DNA of 45,266 bases, taken from Thiohalophilus sp. (lineage in GTDB: Bacteria > Pseudomonadota > Gammaproteobacteria > UBA6429 > Thiohalophilaceae). A program made the translations under genes and the position numbers. The first letter of the stretch is position 1. Each line of letters starts with the position of its first letter. Under the pieces are notes generated by a model. It was not told the origin of the DNA. It made no database searches and saw nothing but the letters and a program-made list of their open reading frames with translations. Where the stretch lies: NCBI RefSeq assembly GCF_034521165.1, contig NZ_JAXHMV010000005.1, forward strand, positions 1 to 45,266. Reading direction: 5' to 3'. Of this stretch, positions 1-7,467 are shown one piece after another.

Positions 1-114
1 ATCATACTCAGAGGTTGTGCACCTGGTTTACGGTGCTGCGCGATTAAACACATAAGAAAGTGAAAGATGACCGAGAAACAAATAATACAGTCAACAACAC
101 GCGGAGAAATCTAA

Positions 115-2283
115 ATGGCAAATCGCGATCTTGAGCTAAAAATCCGCGCGCTGGTCGAAGGCGCAAAAGACGTCGACGAACTGAAAAAAGGGCTGAAGGA
201 TCTATCGGGCCAGCGCGTCGGCGACAACACACGCGACATGCGGCGCGGGTTCGATAAAAGTCAGCGATCAGTTGACGGCTTGCGAAATGCCTCACGGCTC
301 GCCACACGCGCACTTGGCGCGCTAGGCCTGGCCTTCGGCGCGGCGCAGGTGGCTCAGTTTGCACAGCGGACGCTTGAGGCCTCGGAAAATACGGTCCGCC
401 TTTCTGACTCGCTCGATGCGCAAGTCTCCACGGTTGAGGAGCTGACCTATACCTTCCAACAATTCCGGCTTGGTCAGAACGACGTGGCCGACGCACTCGC
501 GACGCTTTCTGATCGCGCCGAAGATGCGAAGTCCGGCACCAAGTCGATGATCGAGGACTTCGGCCTTCTCGGTATCAGTGTCGAGGATCTGCGCAACAAG
601 GATCCGGGCGAGTTGTTCGCACTGTTCGCCGAAGGGGTCAAAAACACCGAAGACCCGGGTAAACGGCTCGCCGGCGTTGTGCGGACCCTGGGGGACGATC
701 TCGGGCGCAAACTGTTGCCGCTATTGCTCGAAGGCGAGGATGGTCTTAACCAGTTCGCAGATGCCGGGCGCGAAGCTGGCGCAGTCATGGGTGATGAATT
801 GAGGCGACAAGGTGCCGCCGCTAATCGTGAGTTACGCGAAATCCGCACGCAGATATCATCTGAATTCGCGCGAACTGTGCTGGAAAATGCCGACGCGATA
901 GAGGATCTTGGAGGTGCCGTTGCAACACTGGTCGGCTGGCTCGCAAAGGGCGCGGAACATTACGTCGATTTCGGGAAGTTTATTGGCGAAGGGATCGCAC
1001 GGCTAGTTGTCGCCGATACGCCGCTGGCGAAGCTCGATTCCGCTGTAGATCAGATAGAACGCATCGATGGCCGTTTGAAAGCTATCAGGCAGCAGCCCGG
1101 CTACGAGAACAATCAGGCACTGACTGATTTGATTGACCGACTGGAAACTCGGCGCGCTGAACTGCAGGAGGTTGTTGAAAGCTACGAATATCTACGCGAC
1201 GCAGGGCAAGGCAAGAGCGGGGCGACCTCGCCGAAGCCGTCTCGCACATCGACCGACACAGGCGACGCAGGCGACGGTACCGATGATAGCGACGGCGAAC
1301 AAAAGAAGATCGACGCGATCATTAAAAAGTTGCAGGAACAGGCGGACACCTACGGCAAGACATCCGAGGCTGTCGCCATCTATCGGCTTGAACAGATGGG
1401 TGCAACAGACGCGGAGATCAAACAAGCCCGCGCCATAAACGAAAAGATCGTCACCCTGAACAACGCCGAAGAGGCCGATAAGGCCGCCGCCAAAGCGGCC
1501 AAAGAACGCGCCGAAGAGGTCCGCAAAAACGCCGAAGCCGACGCCGACCTGGTGGCCCAGATGGAGGAAGAGATTCGCCTGGCCGGGTTGTCGGCGCGCG
1601 CCAGAGCGGAGGAGATCGCCGTCTCCCAGTTGTCCGCCGACGCCACAGACAAGCAGCGCGAAGCCGTGCGCCGCCTGGCTGGCGAGCTGTTTACTCTGAA
1701 AGAGAAGAGCGAAGAAACGACCGGCGAGATGAGCGAGTTTGCCACACAAGCCGCACGCAATATGCAAACGGCGCTGGCTGACTACCTCTTCGATCCGTTC
1801 GACGAAGGGCTTGAAGGAATGGCTCGCGGCTTTGCCGACACGATCCGCCGCATGACGGCCGAGGCCATTGCGGCCCAGGCTCTACAGTCATTCTTCAGCG
1901 GTATAGCGGGCGCCACCACCGGCGGCACGAGTTCGTTCTTTGCGACCATGGCCGCCAATGTTCAGCACACCGGCGGCATGGCCGGCACCGGCCCAACCCG
2001 GCAAGTCTCACCTTTCTTGTTTATGGGCGCGCCGCGCTACCACAAGGGCGGCATGGCCGGCCTGGCCCCGGACGAAGTGCCGGCCATTTTGCAGCGTGGC
2101 GAGCAGGTACTCAGCCGCAGCGAGGTACAACAGAACCGTCAGCAGCAACAACCGGCAATGTCCGGCGGCCGGCTACAGGTCGGGCTGGAAGATGGGCTGG
2201 TAGCGCGCCTGATCAAATCGGACGAGGGTCAGGACGCCCTGGCCGAAGTGGTACACCGCAATCCGAAACGCTTTGGCAGATAA
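115..2283 (+). CDS. Lambda-type phage tail tape measure protein
   Basis: Tape measure proteins set the tail length of siphophages and run along the tail lumen. This 722-residue protein has a long coiled-coil, charged, Ala/Glu-rich body. Its C-terminal third is typical of the lambda gpH-like family: a LADYLFDPFDEGLEGMA stretch, an amphipathic MTAEAIAAQAL segment, then a glycine-rich tail with YHKGGMAG and PDEVPAILQRGEQVLSR near residues 642-670. A GGAG ribosome site lies about 9 bases before the ATG. No further tail genes follow, although tail tip and fibre genes normally come next, so the prophage is either rearranged or deleted on this side. The family call is secure; phage type is inferred. 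Confidence 0.9.
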   Translation: MANRDLELKIRALVEGAKDVDELKKGLKDLSGQRVGDNTRDMRRGFDKSQRSVDGLRNASRLATRALGALGLAFGAAQVAQFAQRTLEASENTVRLSDSLDAQVSTVEELTYTFQQFRLGQNDVADALATLSDRAEDAKSGTKSMIEDFGLLGISVEDLRNKDPGELFALFAEGVKNTEDPGKRLAGVVRTLGDDLGRKLLPLLLEGEDGLNQFADAGREAGAVMGDELRRQGAAANRELREIRTQISSEFARTVLENADAIEDLGGAVATLVGWLAKGAEHYVDFGKFIGEGIARLVVADTPLAKLDSAVDQIERIDGRLKAIRQQPGYENNQALTDLIDRLETRRAELQEVVESYEYLRDAGQGKSGATSPKPSRTSTDTGDAGDGTDDSDGEQKKIDAIIKKLQEQADTYGKTSEAVAIYRLEQMGATDAEIKQARAINEKIVTLNNAEEADKAAAKAAKERAEEVRKNAEADADLVAQMEEEIRLAGLSARARAEEIAVSQLSADATDKQREAVRRLAGELFTLKEKSEETTGEMSEFATQAARNMQTALADYLFDPFDEGLEGMARGFADTIRRMTAEAIAAQALQSFFSGIAGATTGGTSSFFATMAANVQHTGGMAGTGPTRQVSPFLFMGAPRYHKGGMAGLAPDEVPAILQRGEQVLSRSEVQQNRQQQQPAMSGGRLQVGLEDGLVARLIKSDEGQDALAEVVHRNPKRFGR

Positions 2284-2335
2284 CACGCTACCCCGGAAGT
2301 GAAACGAAACGGAAATCACCGAGCACGGGGATTGT

Positions 2336-2455
2336 TTGCTTGATATTTTTAACCGGTCAGCTATTATCGGGTCTGAGGCTGACTACCTCGCATACATAGG
2401 CGGCACTGCGTCCGACAACGTGGTAGCTTTCACTTTCATTGTCGGGGCCCGGTGA
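2336..2455 (+). CDS. Possible 39-residue small ORF in the phage gap
   Basis: The 276-bp gap after the tape measure gene holds one short open frame that could start at a TTG. The peptide has a protein-like composition with SEADYLAYIGGTASDNVVAF in its middle. There is no clear ribosome site and no recognised family. It could be a leader peptide, a remnant of a phage regulator, or chance. Downstream, CCTATG near 2492 and CATAGG near 2543 could pair just before the next gene. Confidence 0.22.
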   Translation: MLDIFNRSAIIGSEADYLAYIGGTASDNVVAFTFIVGAR

Positions 2456-2559
2456 ATAAAACACCCTTCGGGGGAATAAGCCGGCGCAATCCTATGTTTG
2501 CGTAGTCAGGCCCTGACACCCTAATTGACTGACTGAATCAACATAGGAGAACCATCATC

Positions 2560-2967
2560 ATGAGCGACAACAAGCACACTGACGCGCTACGCGCGCACCT
2601 CGAAAGCAAGCACAGCAAGGCCGCACCTGGCGTACATGGCCTTTCTGTTTTCACCGACCTAGCTGTTCCCTACTTCGAAGGAGACCCGAGCCACAAGCCG
2701 GACCGGGAGGATCTCGACCGGGCGATCAGCGGCGCTGAGAATTCATTATTCGCCATTCATAACGGTCTACGTGGCATCGGCCAGCTTATGACGACTGTGG
2801 CAGTCGAGGCGCACCCAATGGATGCCGACCTGAACGACCCGGCGCCGATCAGCTCACTGACCCTACAGGACGTTTCAGGGCTCATTGAGCAGATGGCACA
2901 GACCGCCGGCAGTCTGACCGACACGCTGGACGAGCTGCGAGCTGCTCGGACGAAGCTGAGCCACTGA
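2560..2967 (+). CDS. Hypothetical prophage protein, 135 residues
   Basis: Function not recognised. The protein is acidic and mostly helical in character, begins MSDNKHTDALRAHLESKH, and has no signal peptide or membrane segment. An AGGAGA ribosome site lies 10 bases before the ATG. It is the last gene before the prophage attachment site and is followed by a strong terminator, so it probably forms its own transcript, perhaps expressed from the lysogen. Small accessory genes of this size are common next to prophage ends. That it is a real gene is well supported by start, length and context; any role is unknown. Confidence 0.7.
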   Translation: MSDNKHTDALRAHLESKHSKAAPGVHGLSVFTDLAVPYFEGDPSHKPDREDLDRAISGAENSLFAIHNGLRGIGQLMTTVAVEAHPMDADLNDPAPISSLTLQDVSGLIEQMAQTAGSLTDTLDELRAARTKLSH

Positions 2968-2990
2968 TCCAAACCCCATGGCATACACGA

Positions 2991-3024
2991 AATAAGGGGC
3001 CGCCGAGAGCGGCCCTTATTGTTT
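2991..3024 (+). terminator. Intrinsic terminator at prophage right end
   Basis: A near-perfect stem (AATAAGGGGCCGC with GCGGCCCTTATT, one bulge) around a CGAGA loop is followed by a short T tract. It closes the 135-residue phage gene. Confidence 0.75.
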
Positions 3025-3029
3025 CTAGC

Positions 3030-3057
3030 GGGGACATTCGGGGACAATCTGGGGACA
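3030..3057. repeat. Three GGGGACA direct repeats, likely integrase arm sites
   Basis: GGGGACA occurs at 3030, 3040 and 3051, a spacing of 10-11 bp, about 90 bp inside the prophage attachment site. Regularly spaced short direct repeats close to att sites are typical arm-type sites of tyrosine recombinases. A similar pair (GGGGTAAGTG) lies at 37077-37097 beside the tRNA-Leu island end. The role is inferred. Confidence 0.5.
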
Positions 3058-3148
3058 GCCAGCAGAAAAAACAGCAACAAACGACAGAGCGCACAACAGA
3101 TAAACAGTTGATTTTTAACTGTATTTTGTTGTGTATAGTTGGTTTATA

Positions 3149-3208
3149 GGGTCTTGAAAACCGTTGACCGGCGACGGTCCGGGGGTTCGAATCCCTCCCT
3201 CTCCGCCA
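3149..3208 (+). other. Prophage attR: 3' part of tRNA-Ser(UGA)
   Basis: The sequence runs from the anticodon arm (CTTGAAAACC, anticodon TGA) through the long variable arm, the T arm (GGGGGTTCGAATCCC) and the acceptor 3' strand to an encoded CCA. The 5' half is absent: the bases upstream are AT-rich phage DNA. This is the usual scar of a phage integrated into a tRNA-Ser gene, with the intact copy at attL outside the window. As it stands it is not a functional tRNA gene. Confidence 0.88.
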
Positions 3209-3212
3209 AATT

Positions 3213-3247
3213 AAAGAAAGGAGGCCTTGAGCCTCCTTTCTTTATTT
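3213..3247 (+). terminator. Terminator after tRNA-Ser tail, copy 1
   Basis: AAAGAAAGGAGGC and GCCTCCTTTCTTT form a 13-bp perfect stem around CTTGA, 5 bases after the CCA end. It is the native tRNA-Ser terminator. Confidence 0.85.
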
Positions 3248-3384
3248 GTGGAGTAGGGGGATTTGGATGAGAACCCTGTTCGACAAATTCGCCGGGAGCG
3301 AATTTGGACGTCGCCGTTTTTCGGCGACGCCCGTAGGGCGCAGGCCAGGGAGGGCCTGCGTCAATCCCTCCCTCTCCGCCAAAT

Positions 3385-3415
3385 AAAAAAACGGGCCCTT
3401 GTGGCCCGTTTTTTT
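3385..3415 (+). terminator. Terminator after tRNA-Ser tail, copy 2
   Basis: ACGGGCC and GGCCCGT pair around CTTGT, with A-tract before and T-tract after. The stem sequence is unrelated to copy 1. Confidence 0.85.
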
Positions 3416-3608
3416 ATTTGAGGTGGGGGAGGCCATGATGAGAACCCTTGTTCGACAAATTCGCCAGGATGACGCACAGGGAGGTGCTAATGTCGCGGGA
3501 GGCAGGATGCCGGGAGCGACTCGAATTTGGACGTCGCCGTCTTTTGGCGACGCCCGTAGGGCGCAGGCCAGGGATGGCCTGCGTCAATCCCTCCCTCTCC
3601 GCCAAAAT

Positions 3609-3637
3609 AAAAAAGGCCCCTGTCGGGGCCTTTTTTA
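3609..3637 (+). terminator. Terminator after tRNA-Ser tail, copy 3
   Basis: AAAAAAGGCCCC and GGGGCCTTTTTT form a perfect 12-bp stem with a TGTC loop. It follows the third tRNA tail by 4 bases. Confidence 0.85.
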
Positions 3638-3810
3638 GTTTCTAGGGGCTAGTAACTAACCTAGCACCTAGTAATGTAGGTCACGTTGGCGATAGCCTAC
3701 GTGACACAACCTTGAACAGAGGCAGGGGCGCCAGGTAGCGCTGCGTGCAACCTGGCCTACAATCAGGGGCCAGGTTCTGAATAAAAGTTCCGACTATCCG
3801 ATCGCCCCCT

Positions 3811-3840
3811 GTAGGGTGGAACAAGCGAAGCGGTTCCACC
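3811..3840. repeat. GTAGGG-type palindromic repeat, copy 1
   Basis: GGTGGAAC (3815-3822) and GTTCCACC (3833-3840) are perfect 8-bp arms after GTAG. Related palindromes beginning GTAGGG occur at 8181-8201 and 23338-23361, so this seems to be a dispersed intergenic element. Confidence 0.6.
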
Positions 3841-3926
3841 TGAACCCCGGAAAAACCTGGATCCGTCGCTTTGCTCCTTGATCCAGGCTACCTGGTCAAT
3901 GAACTGGTATTCGGATCACCTATTTA

Positions 3927-3954
3927 GCACCTAGGACCTGGCACCTAGGACCTG
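3927..3954. repeat. 14-bp exact tandem repeat
   Basis: GCACCTAGGACCTG occurs twice in tandem, and the word CCTAG recurs at both ends of the same gap. Origin unknown; replication slippage or a dispersed repeat family could explain it. Confidence 0.7.
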
Positions 3955-3969
3955 GTATCTAGTCATTCG

Positions 3970-3987
3970 CATTGAAAATTCTCAATG
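3970..3987. promoter_or_regulatory. FNR-type palindrome upstream of the Crp/Fnr gene
   Basis: CATTGA-N6-TCAATG is a perfect inverted repeat and contains TTGA-N6-TCAA, the half-site arrangement of FNR boxes (TTGAT-N4-ATCAA), with only the two inner bases differing. It lies 87 bp before the likely start codon. The regulator it precedes has the FNR-type recognition residues Glu-x-x-Ser-Arg, so autoregulation is plausible (inference). Confidence 0.6.
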
Positions 3988-4074
3988 AAGTCCTTATGGT
4001 AAAAAAAGACGCCTGAACAGGAAGGCTTTATCCGGTTTTAGCTGTTGGTCAATAAACTGAAGGAACGTCTAAAC

Positions 4075-4803
4075 GTGCTGAAAATTGATAAAAGTGAACC
4101 CGGATTGTCCCTGGAGGGTCCCGGCAAGTTACAAACCGAGTTGAGTAATCTCGGGTTTCTGGATTGCGAGACCCTGGCCGAGCAACCCCGACTGCTGGAG
4201 TCGATCAGTCAGGTCACGTATCAGCCGGGGGAGGTGATTTATCATGGCGGCGAGGAAAGCCATCTGTTATTTATCGTGCGCCAGGGAAGACTCAAGTTGG
4301 TCACTCATCTGCCCAACGGGCGAAGCCGTATCGTTCGTCTGCACAAGCGAGGCTCGTTGATCGGGTTGGACGGTTTGATGAGGGATGGCCATGAACATAC
4401 CGCAATTGCCATTGATGAAGTCGCCGCCTACAAAGTGCCGCATCATTTCTTTCATCAATGGAAAGAAGACGAACCGCAGCTATATAACCGGTTGCTGGAA
4501 CACTGGCATGAATACCTGAATTACGCCGATACCTGGATTACCGAGTTTTCAACCGGTAACGTCAAGGGACGGGTTGCACGCCTGTTACGCTTCCTGGCGG
4601 ATTTTGAATCCGAGACAGGACCGCATGTTGTCGAGTTACTGACCACCGATGAAATGGCGGATATCCTGGGTGTGACAGCCGAAAGTGTCAGCCGCGTGAT
4701 TGCCGAACTCAAGCGCGAGTCAGTCCTCGATCCCATTGAAAACAATTCCGAATCACTATTTACCTGCGACCTTGAAACTCTCGAGCAACTGGCTCAAAAG
4801 TAA
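4075..4803 (+). CDS. Crp/Fnr family transcriptional regulator
   Basis: A cytoplasmic regulator with an N-terminal cyclic nucleotide-binding-like beta-roll (YQPGEVIYHGGEESHLLFIV, then GRSRIVRLHKRGSLIG), a long dimerisation helix, and a C-terminal winged helix (LTTDEMADILGVTAESVSRV). The recognition helix keeps the FNR pattern E-x-x-S-R that contacts TTGA half-sites. The N-terminal cysteine cluster of true FNR is absent, so oxygen sensing through an iron-sulfur cluster is unlikely and the signal is unknown. The GTG at 4075 is preferred because AAGGAA lies 9 bases upstream; a TTG at 4045 would add 10 residues but lacks a ribosome site. Length (242) is normal for the family. Confidence 0.9.
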   Translation: MLKIDKSEPGLSLEGPGKLQTELSNLGFLDCETLAEQPRLLESISQVTYQPGEVIYHGGEESHLLFIVRQGRLKLVTHLPNGRSRIVRLHKRGSLIGLDGLMRDGHEHTAIAIDEVAAYKVPHHFFHQWKEDEPQLYNRLLEHWHEYLNYADTWITEFSTGNVKGRVARLLRFLADFESETGPHVVELLTTDEMADILGVTAESVSRVIAELKRESVLDPIENNSESLFTCDLETLEQLAQK

Positions 4804-4883
4804 ATTCTGGTCAATGGTGATGTGTATCGCTGTCAGTCAGTCAAAGATTCTTTTGTCGTGTAAAAAAAGAAACGCGCGGCGGA

Positions 4884-5165
4884 TCAGTCGAGGTGACCGC
4901 CCTGTTTGGTCGGGGCTTCCCGCGTATCGGGATGACCATCGAGTGTTTCCATGGCATCCAGAATTTCTTTGAGTATATTGCCTTCACCGCCGGACATGCC
5001 TTCTTCCTGGGCTACCTGGAGTTCACGCTGATCCTGCTCCCAGCGTTTGAGGATTTGCAGGCGCTGTTCATCACTGAGACGTGAATCGGCCAGCACGTCT
5101 TGCGGGGTGTGATAAACCAGGGTGGGGTCCTTGATCGCCTTGTCGAAGTCGGAAGGGGTAGTCAT
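4884..5165 (-). CDS. Small conserved hypothetical protein, 93 residues
   Basis: Function not recognised. It is acidic, soluble and helical, with TTPSDFDKAIKDPTLVYHTP at the start, an LSDEQRLQILKRWEQD helix in the middle and a Gly-rich GMSGGEGNILKEILDAMETL near the end. GGAG lies 8 bases before the ATG. It converges with the Crp/Fnr gene and diverges from the histidine kinase gene, with a shared promoter region that holds a perfect inverted repeat. Its start, composition and coding appearance support a real gene. Confidence 0.75.
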   Translation of the reverse strand: MTTPSDFDKAIKDPTLVYHTPQDVLADSRLSDEQRLQILKRWEQDQRELQVAQEEGMSGGEGNILKEILDAMETLDGHPDTREAPTKQGGHLD

Positions 5166-5231
5166 GATGGTCGCTCCTTATTATATGGGTCCTGTGATGC
5201 TGTTCTCACTATAGCGCTTACTTTTGATGCA

Positions 5232-5253
5232 GGCATTGATTTTACGCAATGCC
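5232..5253. promoter_or_regulatory. Perfect inverted repeat between divergent genes
   Basis: GGCATTG and CAATGCC flank ATTTTACG in the 170-bp divergent region between the 93-residue protein and the histidine kinase. It could be an operator or a hairpin; CATTGA inside it echoes the FNR-like half-site at 3970. Confidence 0.45.
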
Positions 5254-5335
5254 TCTGTGACTCAGTATAGACGTCTGCATGGCGCCTCCGCGCAATATTG
5301 TCTATCTTTAAAACAGGTCGAGATGGAGCTTCGCC

Positions 5336-6694
5336 ATGGAACCTGTCACCCTGAATAGAGCCGATGAGTCCGCGTTACGCCAGGCTCTGGCCGAGCGTGA
5401 AGCGGAGCTGGACCTGCTGCTGGAAACCAGTCAGGTGCTGGGCATGGAATTCGACGTGGATCGCCTGTTGCAGATTATTGCCGACAAGGCACGGGCGATT
5501 ACACATACCCATTCTGTCCTGATCCCGATTCTCAACACCGAGTGCACCGAATACACCTACCGGGCCGTCAGCGGCGAGTATCGGGATGAGATTCTGGGCG
5601 AAACGCTGCCGCTGGATGCCGGGATCTGTGGCTGGATCTGGCGGAATAAACAGCCCTGGTGGCAGGAGACGATCCGCCAGTTGCCGCCAGAGGAACGTTT
5701 GCGCTGGGAACAGGCCAACAATAATCTGATGATGGTTCCGTTGATGGGTAAAAAACGGTTCCTAGGCGGTATCGCCTGCATGGATAAACAGGACGGGAGC
5801 GAGTTTAACCGTCGCGATCTCGATCTGTTGATGCTGTTTGCCAACCAGGCCGCGATTGCGACAGAAAATGCCATGCTCTATGCCGAACGCCAGGAACTGA
5901 ACAATTCACTGGAACGTCGGGTCGCGGAGCGCACGGCACAACTGCAACAACTCAACGAAGAGATGGAGACGTTCAGCTATTCGGTATCCCACGATCTGCG
6001 CGCTCCCTTGCGGGCCATTCTCGGTTTCAGCGACGCCTTGCTGGAGGAGGCGAACAGCACGATGTCCCCCGCGGCTATCGACTATCTGCAGCGTATCGCC
6101 CGTTCGGCGGAAAATATGCAGGCTCTGATCAATGCCTTGCTGGAACTGGCTCGCCTGCGGCATAACCCGCTTCAATGGCGGCATGTGGATCTTGGCCTGC
6201 TGAGCCGGGAACTGCTCGAAGATTTACAGGCACAATATCCGGACAGACCCGTTGACCTTGTTGTTGATGAGGGAATGACCGTCTCGGGCGATCCCCAGCT
6301 GTTGCGCGTTGTCATGCAGAACCTGCTGAGCAACGCCGTCAAATTTTCCCGGGATCGCCAGCCGGCACGGATTCGGGTTGGTTGTCAGCAGGAGGCCGGG
6401 AAAATGATCTGCCACGTCGAGGATAACGGGATCGGTTTTGATGCGGCCTCGGCGGAACGGCTGTTTCAGCCTTTTCAACGCCTGCATAGCGAGGACAGGT
6501 TCGAAGGGACGGGCATTGGTCTGGCAACTGTGGCCCGGATCATCCAGCGCCATGGCGGTCGTATCCGGGCCGAGTCGAGTCCGGGTGAGGGGGCCCGTTT
6601 TATCTTCAGTCTGCCGGCGCCATCGCCTCCGAAAAAAAGCCACGGGCGATCCGCACGTCGCCCGAAAAAGGGCTACTCATCTTGCGGCATTTGA
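5336..6694 (+). CDS. GAF-domain sensor histidine kinase
   Basis: A soluble two-component sensor of 452 residues. Residues ~25-180 form a GAF sensor domain (LGMEFDVDRLLQIIADKARA start, GGIACMDKQDG near 144-154). A coiled-coil linker (LERRVAERTAQLQQLNEEME) leads to the HisKA box SYSVSHDLRAPLRAILGF with phospho-acceptor His219. The ATPase domain shows the N box (QNLLSNAVKFS, ~328-338), G1 (DNGIGFD, 363-369) and G2 (GTGIGLATV, 391-399). No membrane segment or receiver domain is present. GGAG lies before the ATG. It sits 57 bp upstream of uvrY, so it may phosphorylate UvrY, whose usual partner is the hybrid kinase BarA/GacS; that pairing is inference. The last ~25 residues are basic and unlike the family. 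Confidence 0.92.
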   Translation: MEPVTLNRADESALRQALAEREAELDLLLETSQVLGMEFDVDRLLQIIADKARAITHTHSVLIPILNTECTEYTYRAVSGEYRDEILGETLPLDAGICGWIWRNKQPWWQETIRQLPPEERLRWEQANNNLMMVPLMGKKRFLGGIACMDKQDGSEFNRRDLDLLMLFANQAAIATENAMLYAERQELNNSLERRVAERTAQLQQLNEEMETFSYSVSHDLRAPLRAILGFSDALLEEANSTMSPAAIDYLQRIARSAENMQALINALLELARLRHNPLQWRHVDLGLLSRELLEDLQAQYPDRPVDLVVDEGMTVSGDPQLLRVVMQNLLSNAVKFSRDRQPARIRVGCQQEAGKMICHVEDNGIGFDAASAERLFQPFQRLHSEDRFEGTGIGLATVARIIQRHGGRIRAESSPGEGARFIFSLPAPSPPKKSHGRSARRPKKGYSSCGI

Positions 6695-6751
6695 GTTACA
6701 TTCTGATAAATAACAATAACCTCCAGAATACAGGGATAGGAGGCGGTGCAC

Positions 6752-7402
6752 ATGGTAAAGATCCTCCTGGTGGACGATCACGATCTGGTACGCACGGGTG
6801 TTCGCCGGTTGCTTGAAGATATCGAGGACTTCGAGATCCTGGGTGAGGCCACGAACGGCGAAGAAGCGATCCAGATGGCGGCCACGCATAACCCCGATGT
6901 GGTGTTGATGGACATCAATATGCCCGGCATCGGCGGCCTCGAGGCCACACGCAAAATGCTGGGTGAAAAACCGAGCCTGCGCATCATCATCGTGACCATG
7001 CATCAGGATGATATGTTTGCCCAGCGCCTGCTCAAGGCCGGCGCGGTCGGCTATCTGACCAAGGGCGCCAAAGTGGATGAAATCAGCCATGCGATTCGCG
7101 AAACCATGGAAGGGCAACGTTATATCACCCCCGACATTGCGCAACAGCTGGCGCTGTCCCAGTTCCCCGAGCACGAGTCCAGTTCCCCCTTCGATAATCT
7201 CTCCGAACGCGAGCTGCAGGTGCTGATGATGTTGATGGAAGGGCACAAGATCACCGCCATTTCCGACAAGCTCTGTCTCAGCCCCAAAACCGTCAGTACC
7301 TATCGCCAGCGGCTCTATAACAAGCTGGACGTGCATAGCGACATCGAGCTGGCCCGACTGGCCATGCTGCACGGCGTGATCGAATCCTGCCAGATCCAGT
7401 AA
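6752..7402 (+). CDS. uvrY: Response regulator UvrY/GacA
   Basis: NarL/FixJ-type response regulator that, in gammaproteobacteria, activates small RNAs which sequester CsrA. The receiver domain has acidic pocket DDH (9-11), phosphorylation site Asp54 in VVLMDINMPG and Lys in GYLTKGA. The C-terminal LuxR-type helix-turn-helix reads LSERELQVLMMLMEGHKI then LCLSPKTVSTYRQRLYNKL. The start is taken at the ATG at 6752 because AGGAGG lies 7 bases before it; the GTG at 6746 is too close. The gene order uvrY-(UDG)-uvrC-pgsA matches the conserved enterobacterial cluster, which supports the name. Confidence 0.95.
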   Translation: MVKILLVDDHDLVRTGVRRLLEDIEDFEILGEATNGEEAIQMAATHNPDVVLMDINMPGIGGLEATRKMLGEKPSLRIIIVTMHQDDMFAQRLLKAGAVGYLTKGAKVDEISHAIRETMEGQRYITPDIAQQLALSQFPEHESSSPFDNLSERELQVLMMLMEGHKITAISDKLCLSPKTVSTYRQRLYNKLDVHSDIELARLAMLHGVIESCQIQ

Positions 7403-7467
7403 CCGCGCCGGGCGAAACGCGCTACAATAGCCCGGTTGTTATCCCGTTGTCCCAGGTTGAATTACGC

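Larger units (their letters stand above)
3190..3640 (+). repeat. Tandem tRNA-Ser tail repeats (three units, RtT-like)
   Basis: The tRNA-Ser 3' end (AATCCCTCCCTCTCCGCCAA) recurs at 3190, 3363 and 3586, spacings of 173 and 223 bp. Between copies lie conserved stretches holding an AAATTCG/CGAATTT stem (unit 1), a GTCGCCG/CGGCGAC-type stem and a GCAGGCC/GGCCTGC stem. Unit 2 carries about 50 extra bases around 3470-3525. Each tRNA tail is followed at once by an intrinsic terminator whose stem sequence differs between copies. The layout resembles the ~178-bp tyrT tandem repeats of E. coli that yield rtT RNA. Whether a stable RNA is made here is inference. Confidence 0.8.
3641..4044. other. Repeat-rich intergenic gap
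   Basis: No gene is visible in these 400 bases. They hold a GTAGGGTGG-type palindrome (3811-3840), a 14-bp exact tandem repeat (3927-3954), scattered CCTAG words, and an FNR-like palindrome (3970-3987) in front of the Crp/Fnr gene. Confidence 0.7.

Noticed and set aside
2..55. End of an upstream phage gene
   Set aside because: Frames ending at 47, 55 and 63 are all possible and too short to choose between.
3149..3208. Functional tRNA-Ser gene
   Set aside because: The acceptor 5' strand and D arm are missing; the upstream bases are phage DNA.
3190..3640. CRISPR-like array
   Set aside because: Only three repeats, 168-223 bp apart and derived from a tRNA end; no uniform short spacers and no cas genes.
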